From the NCBI GenBank assembly GCA_945871945.1, contig CAMBXY010000017.1:1-16073 (forward strand): a stretch of 16,073 nucleotides of DNA. Reading direction: 5' to 3'. The notes below the pieces were generated by a model. The model did no database searches. It worked only from the letters and a program-made list of their open reading frames with translations, and was not told where the DNA came from. The position numbers were made by a program, and so were the translations under genes. Shown one piece after another: positions 1-6,810 of this stretch. Source of the stretch: Bordetella parapertussis. GTDB taxonomy: Bacteria > Pseudomonadota > Gammaproteobacteria > Burkholderiales > Burkholderiaceae_C. How positions within the stretch are numbered: the first letter of the stretch is position 1; each line of letters starts with the position of its first letter.

Positions 1-336
1 AAAGCCTATGGCGGCGCTTATGACGTGATGTCCTCCAAACATTTGCGCGGTGATGTTAATTTTGCATGGCCGCATGCGGAAATTGCTGTCATGGGGGCAA
101 AAGGAGCCGTGGAAATTATCTTTCGCGAAGACAAAGGCAACCCTGAAAAGCTGGCAGCAAAGGAGGCGGAATACAAGGCGCGGTTTGCCAATCCTTTTGT
201 GGCTGGGGCCCGTGGCTTTATAGATGATGTCATTCTTCCTAGCGAAACGCGCAAGCGTGTTTGTCGTTCTTTGGTGATGTTGAAAGATAAAAAAATAGAA
301 AATCCGTGGCGCAAGCACGGCAACATTCCTCTTTGA
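1..336 (+). CDS. pccB: Propionyl-CoA (acyl-CoA) carboxylase beta subunit, C-terminal part
   Basis: The reading frame is open from base 1 to a TGA at 334-336, so only the last 111 residues are visible and the true start lies outside the window. The visible part begins [18 protein letters not shown] and continues with [20 protein letters not shown], which are hallmark stretches of the carboxyltransferase beta chain of propionyl-CoA/acetyl-CoA carboxylases. The family transfers the carboxyl group from carboxybiotin to the acyl-CoA and works as a complex with the biotin-bearing alpha chain, encoded directly downstream. It ends with the usual [12 protein letters not shown] tail. Propionyl-CoA as substrate is inferred from the neighbours (PCC-type alpha chain, epimerase-like gene); another short acyl-CoA is possible. 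Confidence 0.9.
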   Translation, partial: KAYGGAYDVMSSKHLRGDVNFAWPHAEIAVMGAKGAVEIIFREDKGNPEKLAAKEAEYKARFANPFVAGARGFIDDVILPSETRKRVCRSLVMLKDKKIENPWRKHGNIPL

Positions 337-353
337 TGAGTCAGGACAAGTCC

Positions 354-2399
354 ATGTTTACCAAGATTTTGATTGCCAACCGAGGCGAAATTGCTTGCCG
401 CGTGATTGCAACTGCCAAGCGAATGGGTATAGCAACGGTTGCCGTTTATTCCGACGCAGATAAAAATGCACGTCATGTTGCTTTGGCTGATGAGGCTGTT
501 CGTATTGGCCCTGCAGCAAGCCGCGACAGCTACTTGTTGGGGGATGTCATTATTTCCGCCGCCAAGCAATTTGGCGCTCAAGCCATTCATCCAGGCTACG
601 GTTTTTTAAGTGAAAACGAAGATTTTGCAAGAGTTTGCGAAGAAAACGGTATTGTTTTTATTGGTCCTAAGCACGAAGCCATTGCTTCTATGGGCGACAA
701 AATTGCTTCTAAAAAGTTAGCTGCCTTAGCCAATGTCAACACCATCCCCGGCGTGAATGAGGCCATTGAAAGTGCAGACAAAGCTGTGGAGATTGCCAAC
801 AGCATTGGATACCCCGTCATGATCAAGGCCAGCGCAGGAGGCGGTGGCAAGGGCTTGCGTGTCGCCTACAGTGACAAGGAGGCCAGTGAAGGTTTTGCAT
901 CTTGTCGCAACGAGGCGCGAAACAGCTTTGGCGATGATCGTGTCTTCATTGAAAAATTTGTTGAAGAACCTAGGCATATAGAAATTCAATTGCTAGGCGA
1001 CGCGCATGGAAATGTGCTTTTCCTCAATGAGCGTGAATGTTCAATTCAACGGCGTCACCAAAAAGTGATTGAAGAAGCACCTTCCCCTTTTATCAGTGAT
1101 GAGACACGCCAAGCCATGGGCAAGCAGGCTGTGGCCCTTGCCAAAGCTGTGAAATACCAGAGCGCAGGTACGGTTGAATTTGTGGTTGGTAAGGATCAAA
1201 GTTTCTATTTTCTAGAAATGAATACCCGATTGCAGGTTGAGCACCCAGTCACTGAATGCATCACAGGTATAGATTTGGTTGAGTGGATGATTCGTGTTGC
1301 TGCTGGCGAAAAATTGCCATTCACTCAAAGTGATATTCGGCGAGACGGTTGGGCTATTGAATGTCGTATCAATGCCGAAGACCCCTTTCGAAACTTCCTA
1401 CCGTCTACCGGTCGTCTGACACGTTTTCAAGCGCCTCCCGTTAGCATGTTTCAAGCTGATACAGACCATTTATACGGTGTGCGCGTTGATACCGGTGTGC
1501 AAGAGGGTGGGGAAATTCCCATGCACTACGACTCGATGATTGCCAAGTTAATTGTTCACGGGCGAGATCGAAATGATGCGATTGCAAAAATGCGCGATGC
1601 ACTTAATGCATTTGTTATTCGCGGCATCAATTCCAACATTCCTTTTCAGTCTGCATTGCTTGCACACCCAGACTTTGTTGCGGGTCAGTTCAATACGGGC
1701 TTTATTGCTGAACATTTTGGCAAGGGTTTTGGTACCGATGATGTTTCCCATTCGGATGCTGATTTTTTGATAGCGCTGGCTGCTTTTGTCAGACGTAAAT
1801 CTCGAGAGCGTGCCGCATCATTGAGTGGGCAATTGCCTGGCTACGACGTTAAAGTGGGCCAGACTTACACCGTCATTTCTTTAGACGCGCAGGGACATCA
1901 TGGATATACCCAAGTCGAGGTCGATGACGTTGGTGGAAGAAGCACAGCGGTTATCAAAGTGAATCATAAAAACTATGCCATTGAAAGCCACTCTCGCTTA
2001 AACGACATAGCCATCGAAGGTACTGTCAATGGACAATATTTTGTTGCCCAAGTAGAAAGAGGTTCTTTAAAAAATCCTTTGGTTTTACAAATTCAACACC
2101 ATGGTCTGCGAATTGAGGCCTTGGTCATTTCCCCTCGCATGGCTGATCTTTATCGTCTCATGCCGTTCAAGCCTCCCGCTGATATGTCTCGTTTTGTGTT
2201 GTCACCGATGCCGGGGCTTCTTGTGGAAGTGGCTGTTTCGCTTGGACAAAAAGTTCAGGCTGGAGAGCGGGTTGCTGTGATTGAAGCCATGAAAATGGAG
2301 AATGTGTTGTTTGCCTCTCAGGATGGTGTGGTTAAGTCCATCGAAGCCTCTAAAGGTGACTCCTTGTCGGTTGATCAAGTGATTGTGGAGTTTGTGTGA
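354..2399 (+). CDS. pccA: Propionyl-CoA carboxylase alpha subunit (biotin carboxylase plus biotin carrier)
   Basis: A 681-residue protein that carboxylates biotin with ATP and bicarbonate and carries the carboxybiotin to the beta subunit. The N-terminus [17 protein letters not shown] is the standard biotin carboxylase start. The ATP-grasp glycine loop (SAGGGGKG) is at about residues 160-167, [14 protein letters not shown] at 288-301 and RINAEDP at about 338-344. A PCC-type middle domain follows, and the biotinyl motif EAMKMEN ends at residue 650, making Lys647 the expected biotinylation site. The start at 354 is chosen over GTG 306 and ATG 336 because AGGA at 343-346 sits 7 nt upstream and the family starts there. 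It follows pccB by 17 nt and its TGA overlaps the next gene's GTG. PCC rather than MCC specificity is inferred from the C-terminal half and the context. Confidence 0.93.
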   Translation: MFTKILIANRGEIACRVIATAKRMGIATVAVYSDADKNARHVALADEAVRIGPAASRDSYLLGDVIISAAKQFGAQAIHPGYGFLSENEDFARVCEENGIVFIGPKHEAIASMGDKIASKKLAALANVNTIPGVNEAIESADKAVEIANSIGYPVMIKASAGGGGKGLRVAYSDKEASEGFASCRNEARNSFGDDRVFIEKFVEEPRHIEIQLLGDAHGNVLFLNERECSIQRRHQKVIEEAPSPFISDETRQAMGKQAVALAKAVKYQSAGTVEFVVGKDQSFYFLEMNTRLQVEHPVTECITGIDLVEWMIRVAAGEKLPFTQSDIRRDGWAIECRINAEDPFRNFLPSTGRLTRFQAPPVSMFQADTDHLYGVRVDTGVQEGGEIPMHYDSMIAKLIVHGRDRNDAIAKMRDALNAFVIRGINSNIPFQSALLAHPDFVAGQFNTGFIAEHFGKGFGTDDVSHSDADFLIALAAFVRRKSRERAASLSGQLPGYDVKVGQTYTVISLDAQGHHGYTQVEVDDVGGRSTAVIKVNHKNYAIESHSRLNDIAIEGTVNGQYFVAQVERGSLKNPLVLQIQHHGLRIEALVISPRMADLYRLMPFKPPADMSRFVLSPMPGLLVEVAVSLGQKVQAGERVAVIEAMKMENVLFASQDGVVKSIEASKGDSLSVDQVIVEFV

Positions 2400-2878
2400 G
2401 CCGTCCGTTTAAAGTTTTGGGTATTCAGCAAATTGCGATTGGCGCTGTCGATAAATCTTTGTTGAAGCATTTATGGATTGATCTGTTTGGGCTTGAGTTA
2501 ACCGGACATTTTTTATCTGAAAAAGAAAATGTTGACGAAGATATTTGCGCTATCGGCCATGGCCCCTTTAAAGTTGAAGTTGATCTTATGCAGCCCTTGG
2601 ATATCAACAAAAAACCGGCTGTTCACACCACCCCGCTTAACCATGTCGGTTTATGGATAGATGATTTGCCTGCTGCTGTCGATTGGCTCACATCAAAGGG
2701 CTTGCGATTTGCACCTGGCGGAATCCGTAAAGGTGCTGCAGGCTTTGATATTTGCTTCGTTCACCCCAAAGGAAATGAAGATTTTCCCTACAGTGGTGAA
2801 GGTGTCTTGATTGAGTTAGTGCAGGCACCGGTTGAGGTTATCAAAGCATTTAACGCTTTGTCAGCGTCTTCGCTTTAG
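2396..2878 (+). CDS. VOC-family protein, probable methylmalonyl-CoA epimerase
   Basis: A 160-residue protein starting at GTG, overlapping the pccA stop (GTGA), so translation is probably coupled. It has two vicinal-oxygen-chelate halves: LGIQQIAIG at residues 8-16 and [17 protein letters not shown] in the second half. The C-terminal FVHPKGN...GVLIELVQ stretch is typical of methylmalonyl-CoA epimerases. The expected activity is interconversion of the two methylmalonyl-CoA epimers made by the upstream carboxylase, feeding a mutase. An oddity is that the first metal-ligand position, usually His in an HIAIAV motif, is Gln12 here; the second-half His and the late Glu (IELV) are present. A glyoxalase-like or altered-metal function therefore remains possible. 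Its 3' end overlaps the convergent ferredoxin gene by 29 bp. Confidence 0.72.
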   Translation: MSRPFKVLGIQQIAIGAVDKSLLKHLWIDLFGLELTGHFLSEKENVDEDICAIGHGPFKVEVDLMQPLDINKKPAVHTTPLNHVGLWIDDLPAAVDWLTSKGLRFAPGGIRKGAAGFDICFVHPKGNEDFPYSGEGVLIELVQAPVEVIKAFNALSASSL

Positions 2879-3440
2879 CCAGAGCGGCTTTGACAGCTGA
2901 TTGTTTGGCTGCGGATGAAATTTCATTTCTTGGGTCTGGTTGATGGGGCGGCGCCATCCTCATTTGCTTTTGTTTGTAACGCTCACTTGCTTGATCTGCC
3001 AGCTCTTGTGACCAAGCTTGCCATCCCGTGTGGTTTTCACTGACGTTCTCTAAGAGGATGCAATCTACAGGGCAAACGGGTAAGCAGAGTTCGCATCCGG
3101 TACATGCATTTTCAATAATCGTATGCATTTGTTTGTTGCTGCCGATGATGGCGTCAGTGGGGCACGCTGTGATGCAAAGCGTGCATCCAATACACCACGC
3201 TTCATCAATCCAAGCAAGGCTTCGGGGTGCTTCTGCTCCATTCAGTGGGTTTAATGGGGCTTCAGGTCGTCCGGTTAAGGCTGCAATTCGCTTGATGCCT
3301 TCTTGCCCGCCAGGCGGGCACTGATTAATGTCTGCCTCATTAAGGGCTATAGCCTGTGCATAGGCTGCACAATCCGGGAACCCACAACGGGTGCATTGGG
3401 TTTGAGGCAGTAGGGCCAGAATTTGATGGCTGAGATTCAC
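2850..3440 (-). CDS. rnfB: RnfB-like iron-sulfur protein lacking the membrane anchor
   Basis: A 196-residue protein with three iron-sulfur modules. The first is an RnfB-type four-Cys motif at C16, C19, C24 and C41 ([14 protein letters not shown]...CPPGG). Two 4Fe-4S ferredoxin motifs follow at C83/C86/C89/C93 and C113/C116/C119/C123 ([12 protein letters not shown] and [12 protein letters not shown]). RnfB/RsxB proteins normally begin with a hydrophobic helix that anchors them to the Rnf/Rsx membrane complex; here the protein starts almost directly at the first cluster, so it should be soluble. The tail is rich in Ala and Lys (about residues 170-196). No other rnf gene is visible. The start is GTG at 3440-3438, overlapping the phaZ TGA, with no clear ribosome site of its own, which suggests coupling. 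The electron partners are unknown. Confidence 0.85.
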   Translation of the reverse strand: MNLSHQILALLPQTQCTRCGFPDCAAYAQAIALNEADINQCPPGGQEGIKRIAALTGRPEAPLNPLNGAEAPRSLAWIDEAWCIGCTLCITACPTDAIIGSNKQMHTIIENACTGCELCLPVCPVDCILLENVSENHTGWQAWSQELADQASERYKQKQMRMAPPHQPDPRNEISSAAKQSAVKAALAKAKTLTKR

Positions 3441-4741
3441 TTGGCAGTGGAAGTCACCCGACGTTTGGACTTGGGCGAAACATGGTGAGAGAGAATGAAA
3501 TCACTGACCTGCGGGTAGACCATTTCGCGCCATCTTTTGCCACTGAAAATACCGTAATGACCTGCACCTTTGACTTCATAGTGCGATTTGTCTGCATTGG
3601 AAACTCCAGAGCACAGTTTCAAGGCCGCCTTGGTTTGGCCTGAGCCTGAAATGTCATCGAGTTCACCTTCAACCGTTAGCAAAGCACACTGGCTGATGTC
3701 TTGGGGTCGAACTCTTTCGATTTCTCCACTTTCCGACAACACATCCCACGTACCTTTGACCAATTTAAAGTCTTGAAAAACAGTGGCAATGGTCTCTAAA
3801 TAGTAATCGGCATCCATATCCAAAACCGCGTTGTACTCATCATAAAACTGACGATGCGAATCTGCGTGGGAATTATCCCCTTTGATAAGGTCTTTGAAAT
3901 AATCGTAGTGACTTTTCAAATGCCGATCTGGGTTCATAGCCACAAAACCCGTGTGCTGCAGAAATCCTGGGTATACCCGCCTTCCCGCGCCTGGAAAGTT
4001 GGCAGGTACTCGGTAGATCACATTATTTTCAAACCAGCTGAAGCTTTTGTTCATGGCCAAGTTATTGACCGCTGTAGGCGATTTGGTGGCATCAATAGGG
4101 CCGCCCATCATGGTCATGGTCAGGGGCAAGGGTTCTCCTCTGCTGGCCATCAAAGAGACGGCAGCCAAAACCGGAACGGTTGGCTGACAAACACTCATGA
4201 CATGACAGTGTCCATGCGTCTTTTGAATGTGTCGAATAAAGTTTTGTATGTAGTTGACGTAATCATCAAGATGGAATTCCCCCTCAGACAGAGGAACCAA
4301 ACGGGCATTTTTCCAATCAGTGATGTAGACCTTGTGGCCTTGAAGCATGGTTTTGACGGTGTCACGCAGCAAGGTGGCGTAGTGCCCAGACAAGGGGGCA
4401 ACAACCAGAACTGCGGGCAATTTTTCTAGCGCTTCAAGTGTTGCTGCGTTATCGCAAAAAGTTTTGAAGTGCCTTAATTCACAAAAAGGCCTATCGACTT
4501 CAACCATTTCGCGAACGGCAACTTGCGAGCCATCAATGTCGATCGATGCAATGCCAAATTGAGGTTTAAGGTAATCTTTGCCCAGTCGGTACATCAGGTC
4601 GTAAGAGGCCGATAAGCGTTGAACCAGTGGGTTTTGGGCCAAGGGAGACACTGGGTTGCCCAGCATTTTTGATGAGGCCAATGCAAAATCTGCAAAGGGT
4701 TCCATCAGTGACCGTTGGGCTTCATAGAGTTGGTAAAGCAT
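3437..4741 (-). CDS. phaZ: Intracellular poly(3-hydroxybutyrate) depolymerase
   Basis: A 434-residue alpha/beta-hydrolase-fold protein of the intracellular PHB depolymerase family, which mobilises stored PHB granules in the cytoplasm by thiolysis or hydrolysis. It starts MLYQLYEAQRSLMEPF, as in the family. The nucleophile is a cysteine in SVCQPT (Cys185), as known for the Ralstonia PhaZa1 type, not serine. The acid is in GELDDISG (Asp362 or Asp363) and the catalytic His is His395 in GAGHYGIFSG. There is no signal peptide, consistent with an intracellular enzyme. The ATG at 4741-4739 has only a loosely spaced AAAAGG upstream (4757-4752). The gene has its own promoter at the 3' end of the HAD gene, and its stop overlaps the start of the ferredoxin gene. 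Confidence 0.95.
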   Translation of the reverse strand: MLYQLYEAQRSLMEPFADFALASSKMLGNPVSPLAQNPLVQRLSASYDLMYRLGKDYLKPQFGIASIDIDGSQVAVREMVEVDRPFCELRHFKTFCDNAATLEALEKLPAVLVVAPLSGHYATLLRDTVKTMLQGHKVYITDWKNARLVPLSEGEFHLDDYVNYIQNFIRHIQKTHGHCHVMSVCQPTVPVLAAVSLMASRGEPLPLTMTMMGGPIDATKSPTAVNNLAMNKSFSWFENNVIYRVPANFPGAGRRVYPGFLQHTGFVAMNPDRHLKSHYDYFKDLIKGDNSHADSHRQFYDEYNAVLDMDADYYLETIATVFQDFKLVKGTWDVLSESGEIERVRPQDISQCALLTVEGELDDISGSGQTKAALKLCSGVSNADKSHYEVKGAGHYGIFSGKRWREMVYPQVSDFILSHHVSPKSKRRVTSTAK

Positions 4742-4766
4742 GTCAGGCCAGCCTTTTCAAGATTTG

Positions 4767-4777
4767 TTGCAATGCAA
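4767..4777. promoter_or_regulatory. Candidate PhaR-type operator in the phaZ promoter
   Basis: A perfect 11-bp palindrome, TTGCAATGCAA, with TTGC-N3-GCAA architecture. It overlaps the end of the predicted phaZ -10 box and the expected transcription start, a classical repressor position. TGC-N3-GCA symmetry is the type reported for PhaR, the PHA-sensing repressor, in Paracoccus (CTGC-N3-GCAG). A second TGC-rich element, AGCAGTTGCT, lies at 4784-4793 between the -35 and -10 boxes. That PhaR binds here is inference. Confidence 0.5.
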
Positions 4778-4804
4778 TATAACAGCAGTTGCTTAACATT
4801 CCAA
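4776..4804 (-). promoter_or_regulatory. Predicted sigma-70 promoter of phaZ-rnfB
   Basis: Read on the minus strand, TTGGAA (4804-4799) is followed after exactly 17 nt by TATATT (4781-4776), matching the consensus at 4 of 6 and 5 of 6 positions. The -35 box lies in the last codons of the HAD gene. Transcription would start near 4769, giving a leader of about 27 nt before the phaZ ATG. It separates phaZ-rnfB from the upstream tyrB-HAD pair. Confidence 0.6.
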
Positions 4805-5488
4805 GAGGTCTGCCAGATGGTGAAGGTCTGAGGCTTCAAGGTCTACCGGCGTTGACGCTTTCGACTCACCCAAGCCAACGCCATATTCATTGGGGCGAGC
4901 AATAAATGCCGTTTGCAGTCCAGCTTCTTTAGCGGCTGCCAAATCGCTTGAATGGGCGGCCACCATGGTTGTTTCTGCCCAACCACAGCCAAGTGCTTCT
5001 GCGGAGCTTTGGTAAACCACCGCTTGCGGCTTGTAATCTTTGGCAATTTCGGCGCCCGTGATGGCATCCCAGTGCCAGTTGTTGTGCCGCGCCAGATTCA
5101 CCATCAAAGCAATATGGCCGTTAGAGCAGGGTGCCAAAAGAAATTTTTTTCTTAGCCGCAAAAGTGCTTGGTTGACCTCTGGCCATGCGTCTAACTGATG
5201 CCAAGCCAAAGTTAAATGAGAGCGTGTCGCCTCATCAACCGACTCCCATCCCAACCTCGACAGCACGATGTCTAAGTTGTCGCGGTGCAGAACATCGAGC
5301 TTGCAAAACGGGCGTTGTCCTGAACGCACCCTTTGCATTGCCGGTTGGTATTCGTCACGCCAAGCGTCTGCAAAAGCAGGCCAATCGGTATCAAGGCCCA
5401 AAGGAGATAAAGCCGCTTGTGCTTGCTGGGCGATGGAGCTTCGCCAGTCAACCAGCGTTCCAAACACATCAAAAATAAGCGCACGCAT
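4793..5488 (-). CDS. HAD-superfamily hydrolase, haloacid dehalogenase type II
   Basis: A 231-residue protein beginning MRALIFDVFGTLVDWRSS. All four HAD motifs are visible: the nucleophile Asp7 (DVFGT), Ser122 in LAPCSNGH, Lys153 in KDYKP, and Asp182 in AAHSSDLAAA. The spacing and the cap after motif I match L-2-haloacid dehalogenase-like proteins, which hydrolyse 2-haloacids through an aspartyl-ester intermediate; many relatives have other or unknown small substrates. The start at 5488 is preferred to an upstream in-frame start because the nucleophile motif must lie near the N-terminus, and the ATG overlaps the tyrB stop in a TGATG arrangement, implying translational coupling. The 3' end carries the phaZ -35 box. 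The substrate is not predictable. Confidence 0.85.
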   Translation of the reverse strand: MRALIFDVFGTLVDWRSSIAQQAQAALSPLGLDTDWPAFADAWRDEYQPAMQRVRSGQRPFCKLDVLHRDNLDIVLSRLGWESVDEATRSHLTLAWHQLDAWPEVNQALLRLRKKFLLAPCSNGHIALMVNLARHNNWHWDAITGAEIAKDYKPQAVVYQSSAEALGCGWAETTMVAAHSSDLAAAKEAGLQTAFIARPNEYGVGLGESKASTPVDLEASDLHHLADLLEC

Positions 5489-6690
5489 CAGTTTTTCAAC
5501 ACGCTGGCAATGGCTTGACAGACATAAGGCAAGTTGTGCAGGTTGAGAGCCGCCACACACATTCTTCCTGAGTCTGTACCGTAAACCCCAAACTCTGTGC
5601 GCAATCGAATCATTTGCTCTTTACTCAAACCAGAGTAGCTGAACATGCCAATTTGCTTGGTTATGAATTGCATGTCTTGACTGATACCGGCAGATTTCAG
5701 GCCATCGACCAAACTTTGGCGCATTGACTTGATGCGAACGCGCATTTCTGCGAGTTCCTTTTCCCATAAAGCGCGTAGCTCTTTATCGTTGAGGATAGCG
5801 GCCACCACTGCGCCACCATGGGTGGGCGGATTGGAATAATTCGTGCGAATCACTACTTTAAGTTGAGACAACACCCTTGCGGCTTCATCGGCGTCTGCGC
5901 AATAGACGGATAAAGCGCCTACACGTTCACCATAAAGGCTAAAGCTCTTTGAAAATGAAGTGGATACAAGAAAATGAATTTGGGCATCTACACATTTTTG
6001 AATGACAGCGCCGTCCTCAGTGATGCCATTGCCAAAGCCTTGGTAGGCCATGTCAAGAAAGGGGGTCAATTGTTTGGCTTTGACGGTGAGTATCACTTTG
6101 TCCCATTGCTCGGGCGTTAAGTCGTATCCGGTAGGGTTGTGGCAGCAAGCATGGAGAACAACCACTGTACCCGCAGTCGCAGCCTCAAGGCTGGCGATGA
6201 GGCCTTCAAAATTGACACCACGCTTTTGGGCATCGTAGTAGGCATAAGTTTGAACTTCAAAGCCCGCAGCAGAAAACAAAGCTCTGTGGTTCTCCCAGCT
6301 GGGGTCGCTGATCATGACCTTGGCGTGAGGGTTAAGTTTGTGTAAAAAATCAGCGCCAATTTTCAGTCCACCCGTGCCGCCAATGGCTTGAACAGTTGCG
6401 ACACATCCTGATTTGACTGCCGGCGACTCTGATCCAAAAACCAAATTTTTGACTGCTGCATCGTAGGCAGCAATTCCATCAATCGGCAAATAACCTCTGG
6501 CTGCTGGCTTGGCCATCAAGGCTTTTTCTGCCAAAAGCACGCATTCGAGCAAAGGCAATTTCCCTTCTGCGTTGAAATAAACGCCTACCCCTAGATTGAC
6601 TTTGTGAGGGGATTTGTCAGCCGCAAACTGTTCATTCAGACCCAAAATTGGGTCGCGGGGTGCCATTTCGACAGCGGAAAACAGTGACAT
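5488..6690 (-). CDS. tyrB: Aromatic-amino-acid/aspartate aminotransferase (class I, PLP)
   Basis: A 400-residue fold-type I aminotransferase closely resembling TyrB/AspC. It catalyses PLP-dependent transamination between aromatic amino acids or aspartate and 2-oxoglutarate, in the cytoplasm. Visible landmarks are VNLGVGVYFNAEGKLPLL near the N-terminus, HNPTGYDLTPEQW at about residues 184-196, the Schiff-base lysine in STSFSKSFSLYGERVG (Lys248) and the substrate-carboxylate arginine in DSGRMCVAALN near the C-terminus. The ATG at 6690 is chosen because AGGA (6700-6697) is 6 nt upstream; a TTG two codons earlier is less likely. It is divergent from uvrB and its stop overlaps the HAD gene. Aromatic versus aspartate preference cannot be settled from sequence alone. 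Confidence 0.9.
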   Translation of the reverse strand: MSLFSAVEMAPRDPILGLNEQFAADKSPHKVNLGVGVYFNAEGKLPLLECVLLAEKALMAKPAARGYLPIDGIAAYDAAVKNLVFGSESPAVKSGCVATVQAIGGTGGLKIGADFLHKLNPHAKVMISDPSWENHRALFSAAGFEVQTYAYYDAQKRGVNFEGLIASLEAATAGTVVVLHACCHNPTGYDLTPEQWDKVILTVKAKQLTPFLDMAYQGFGNGITEDGAVIQKCVDAQIHFLVSTSFSKSFSLYGERVGALSVYCADADEAARVLSQLKVVIRTNYSNPPTHGGAVVAAILNDKELRALWEKELAEMRVRIKSMRQSLVDGLKSAGISQDMQFITKQIGMFSYSGLSKEQMIRLRTEFGVYGTDSGRMCVAALNLHNLPYVCQAIASVLKN

Positions 6691-6698
6691 CGTCAATC

Positions 6699-6714
6699 CT
6701 TAAAATTTATACAG
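6699..6714 (+). promoter_or_regulatory. Degenerate LexA-like (SOS) box between tyrB and uvrB
   Basis: CTTAAAATTTATACAG matches the classical CTG-TATATATATA-CAG SOS box at 12 of 16 positions, with one perfect ACAG half-site and one imperfect half (CTTA). uvrB is an SOS gene in many proteobacteria, but this site lies about 97 nt upstream of uvrB and overlaps the tyrB ribosome site, and it is AT-rich enough to arise by chance. Confidence 0.25.
6706..6711 (-). promoter_or_regulatory. Possible -10 box for tyrB
   Basis: TATAAA (read 6711 to 6706 on the minus strand) is a 5/6 match to a -10 box just upstream of the tyrB ribosome site. No good -35 is found 16-18 nt upstream, where the sequence is the T-tract of the hairpin, and the implied leader would be very short. 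Confidence 0.25.
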
Positions 6715-6724
6715 AAGACTCTTC

Positions 6725-6762
6725 CAAAAAAAACCGCTCAGTCTGCGTTAGGCTATGCGGTT
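6725..6762 (-). terminator. Terminator-like hairpin facing tyrB (possible attenuator)
   Basis: Minus-strand RNA would form AACCGC (6762-6757) paired with GCGGTT (6737-6732), enclosing a 19-nt, partly pairable loop and followed by eight uridines (6733-6726). This resembles an intrinsic terminator located about 35 nt before the tyrB ATG. It may block antisense transcription coming from the uvrB side or attenuate a tyrB leader transcript. A short frame, ATG plus five codons (MNNRIA), enters the hairpin on the same strand from 6768 but has no clear ribosome site. Confidence 0.4.
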
Positions 6763-6765
6763 ATT

Positions 6766-6771
6766 CATAAT
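6766..6771 (+). promoter_or_regulatory. Possible -10 box for uvrB
   Basis: CATAAT is a 5/6 match to the -10 consensus, 39 nt upstream of the uvrB ATG. The -35 region 16-18 nt upstream (around TGCGTT) is weak, so this is only a candidate. Confidence 0.3.
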
Positions 6772-6810
6772 TTTAACGGCTTGTAAGAGCTTTTTCCTGG
6801 TAACCGGAAC

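Noticed and set aside
18..590. A 190-codon open frame on the minus strand
   Set aside because: It is antisense to the end of pccB and the start of pccA, shows no recognisable family, and the plus-strand proteins are unmistakable.
3854..4429. A 191-codon open frame on the plus strand
   Set aside because: It is entirely antisense to phaZ, whose catalytic motifs are intact; the frame has no family resemblance.
5489..5560. 24-codon N-terminal extension of the HAD gene
   Set aside because: It lies inside tyrB, and the nucleophile motif would then be too far from the N-terminus; ATG 5488 fits the family and the TGATG overlap.
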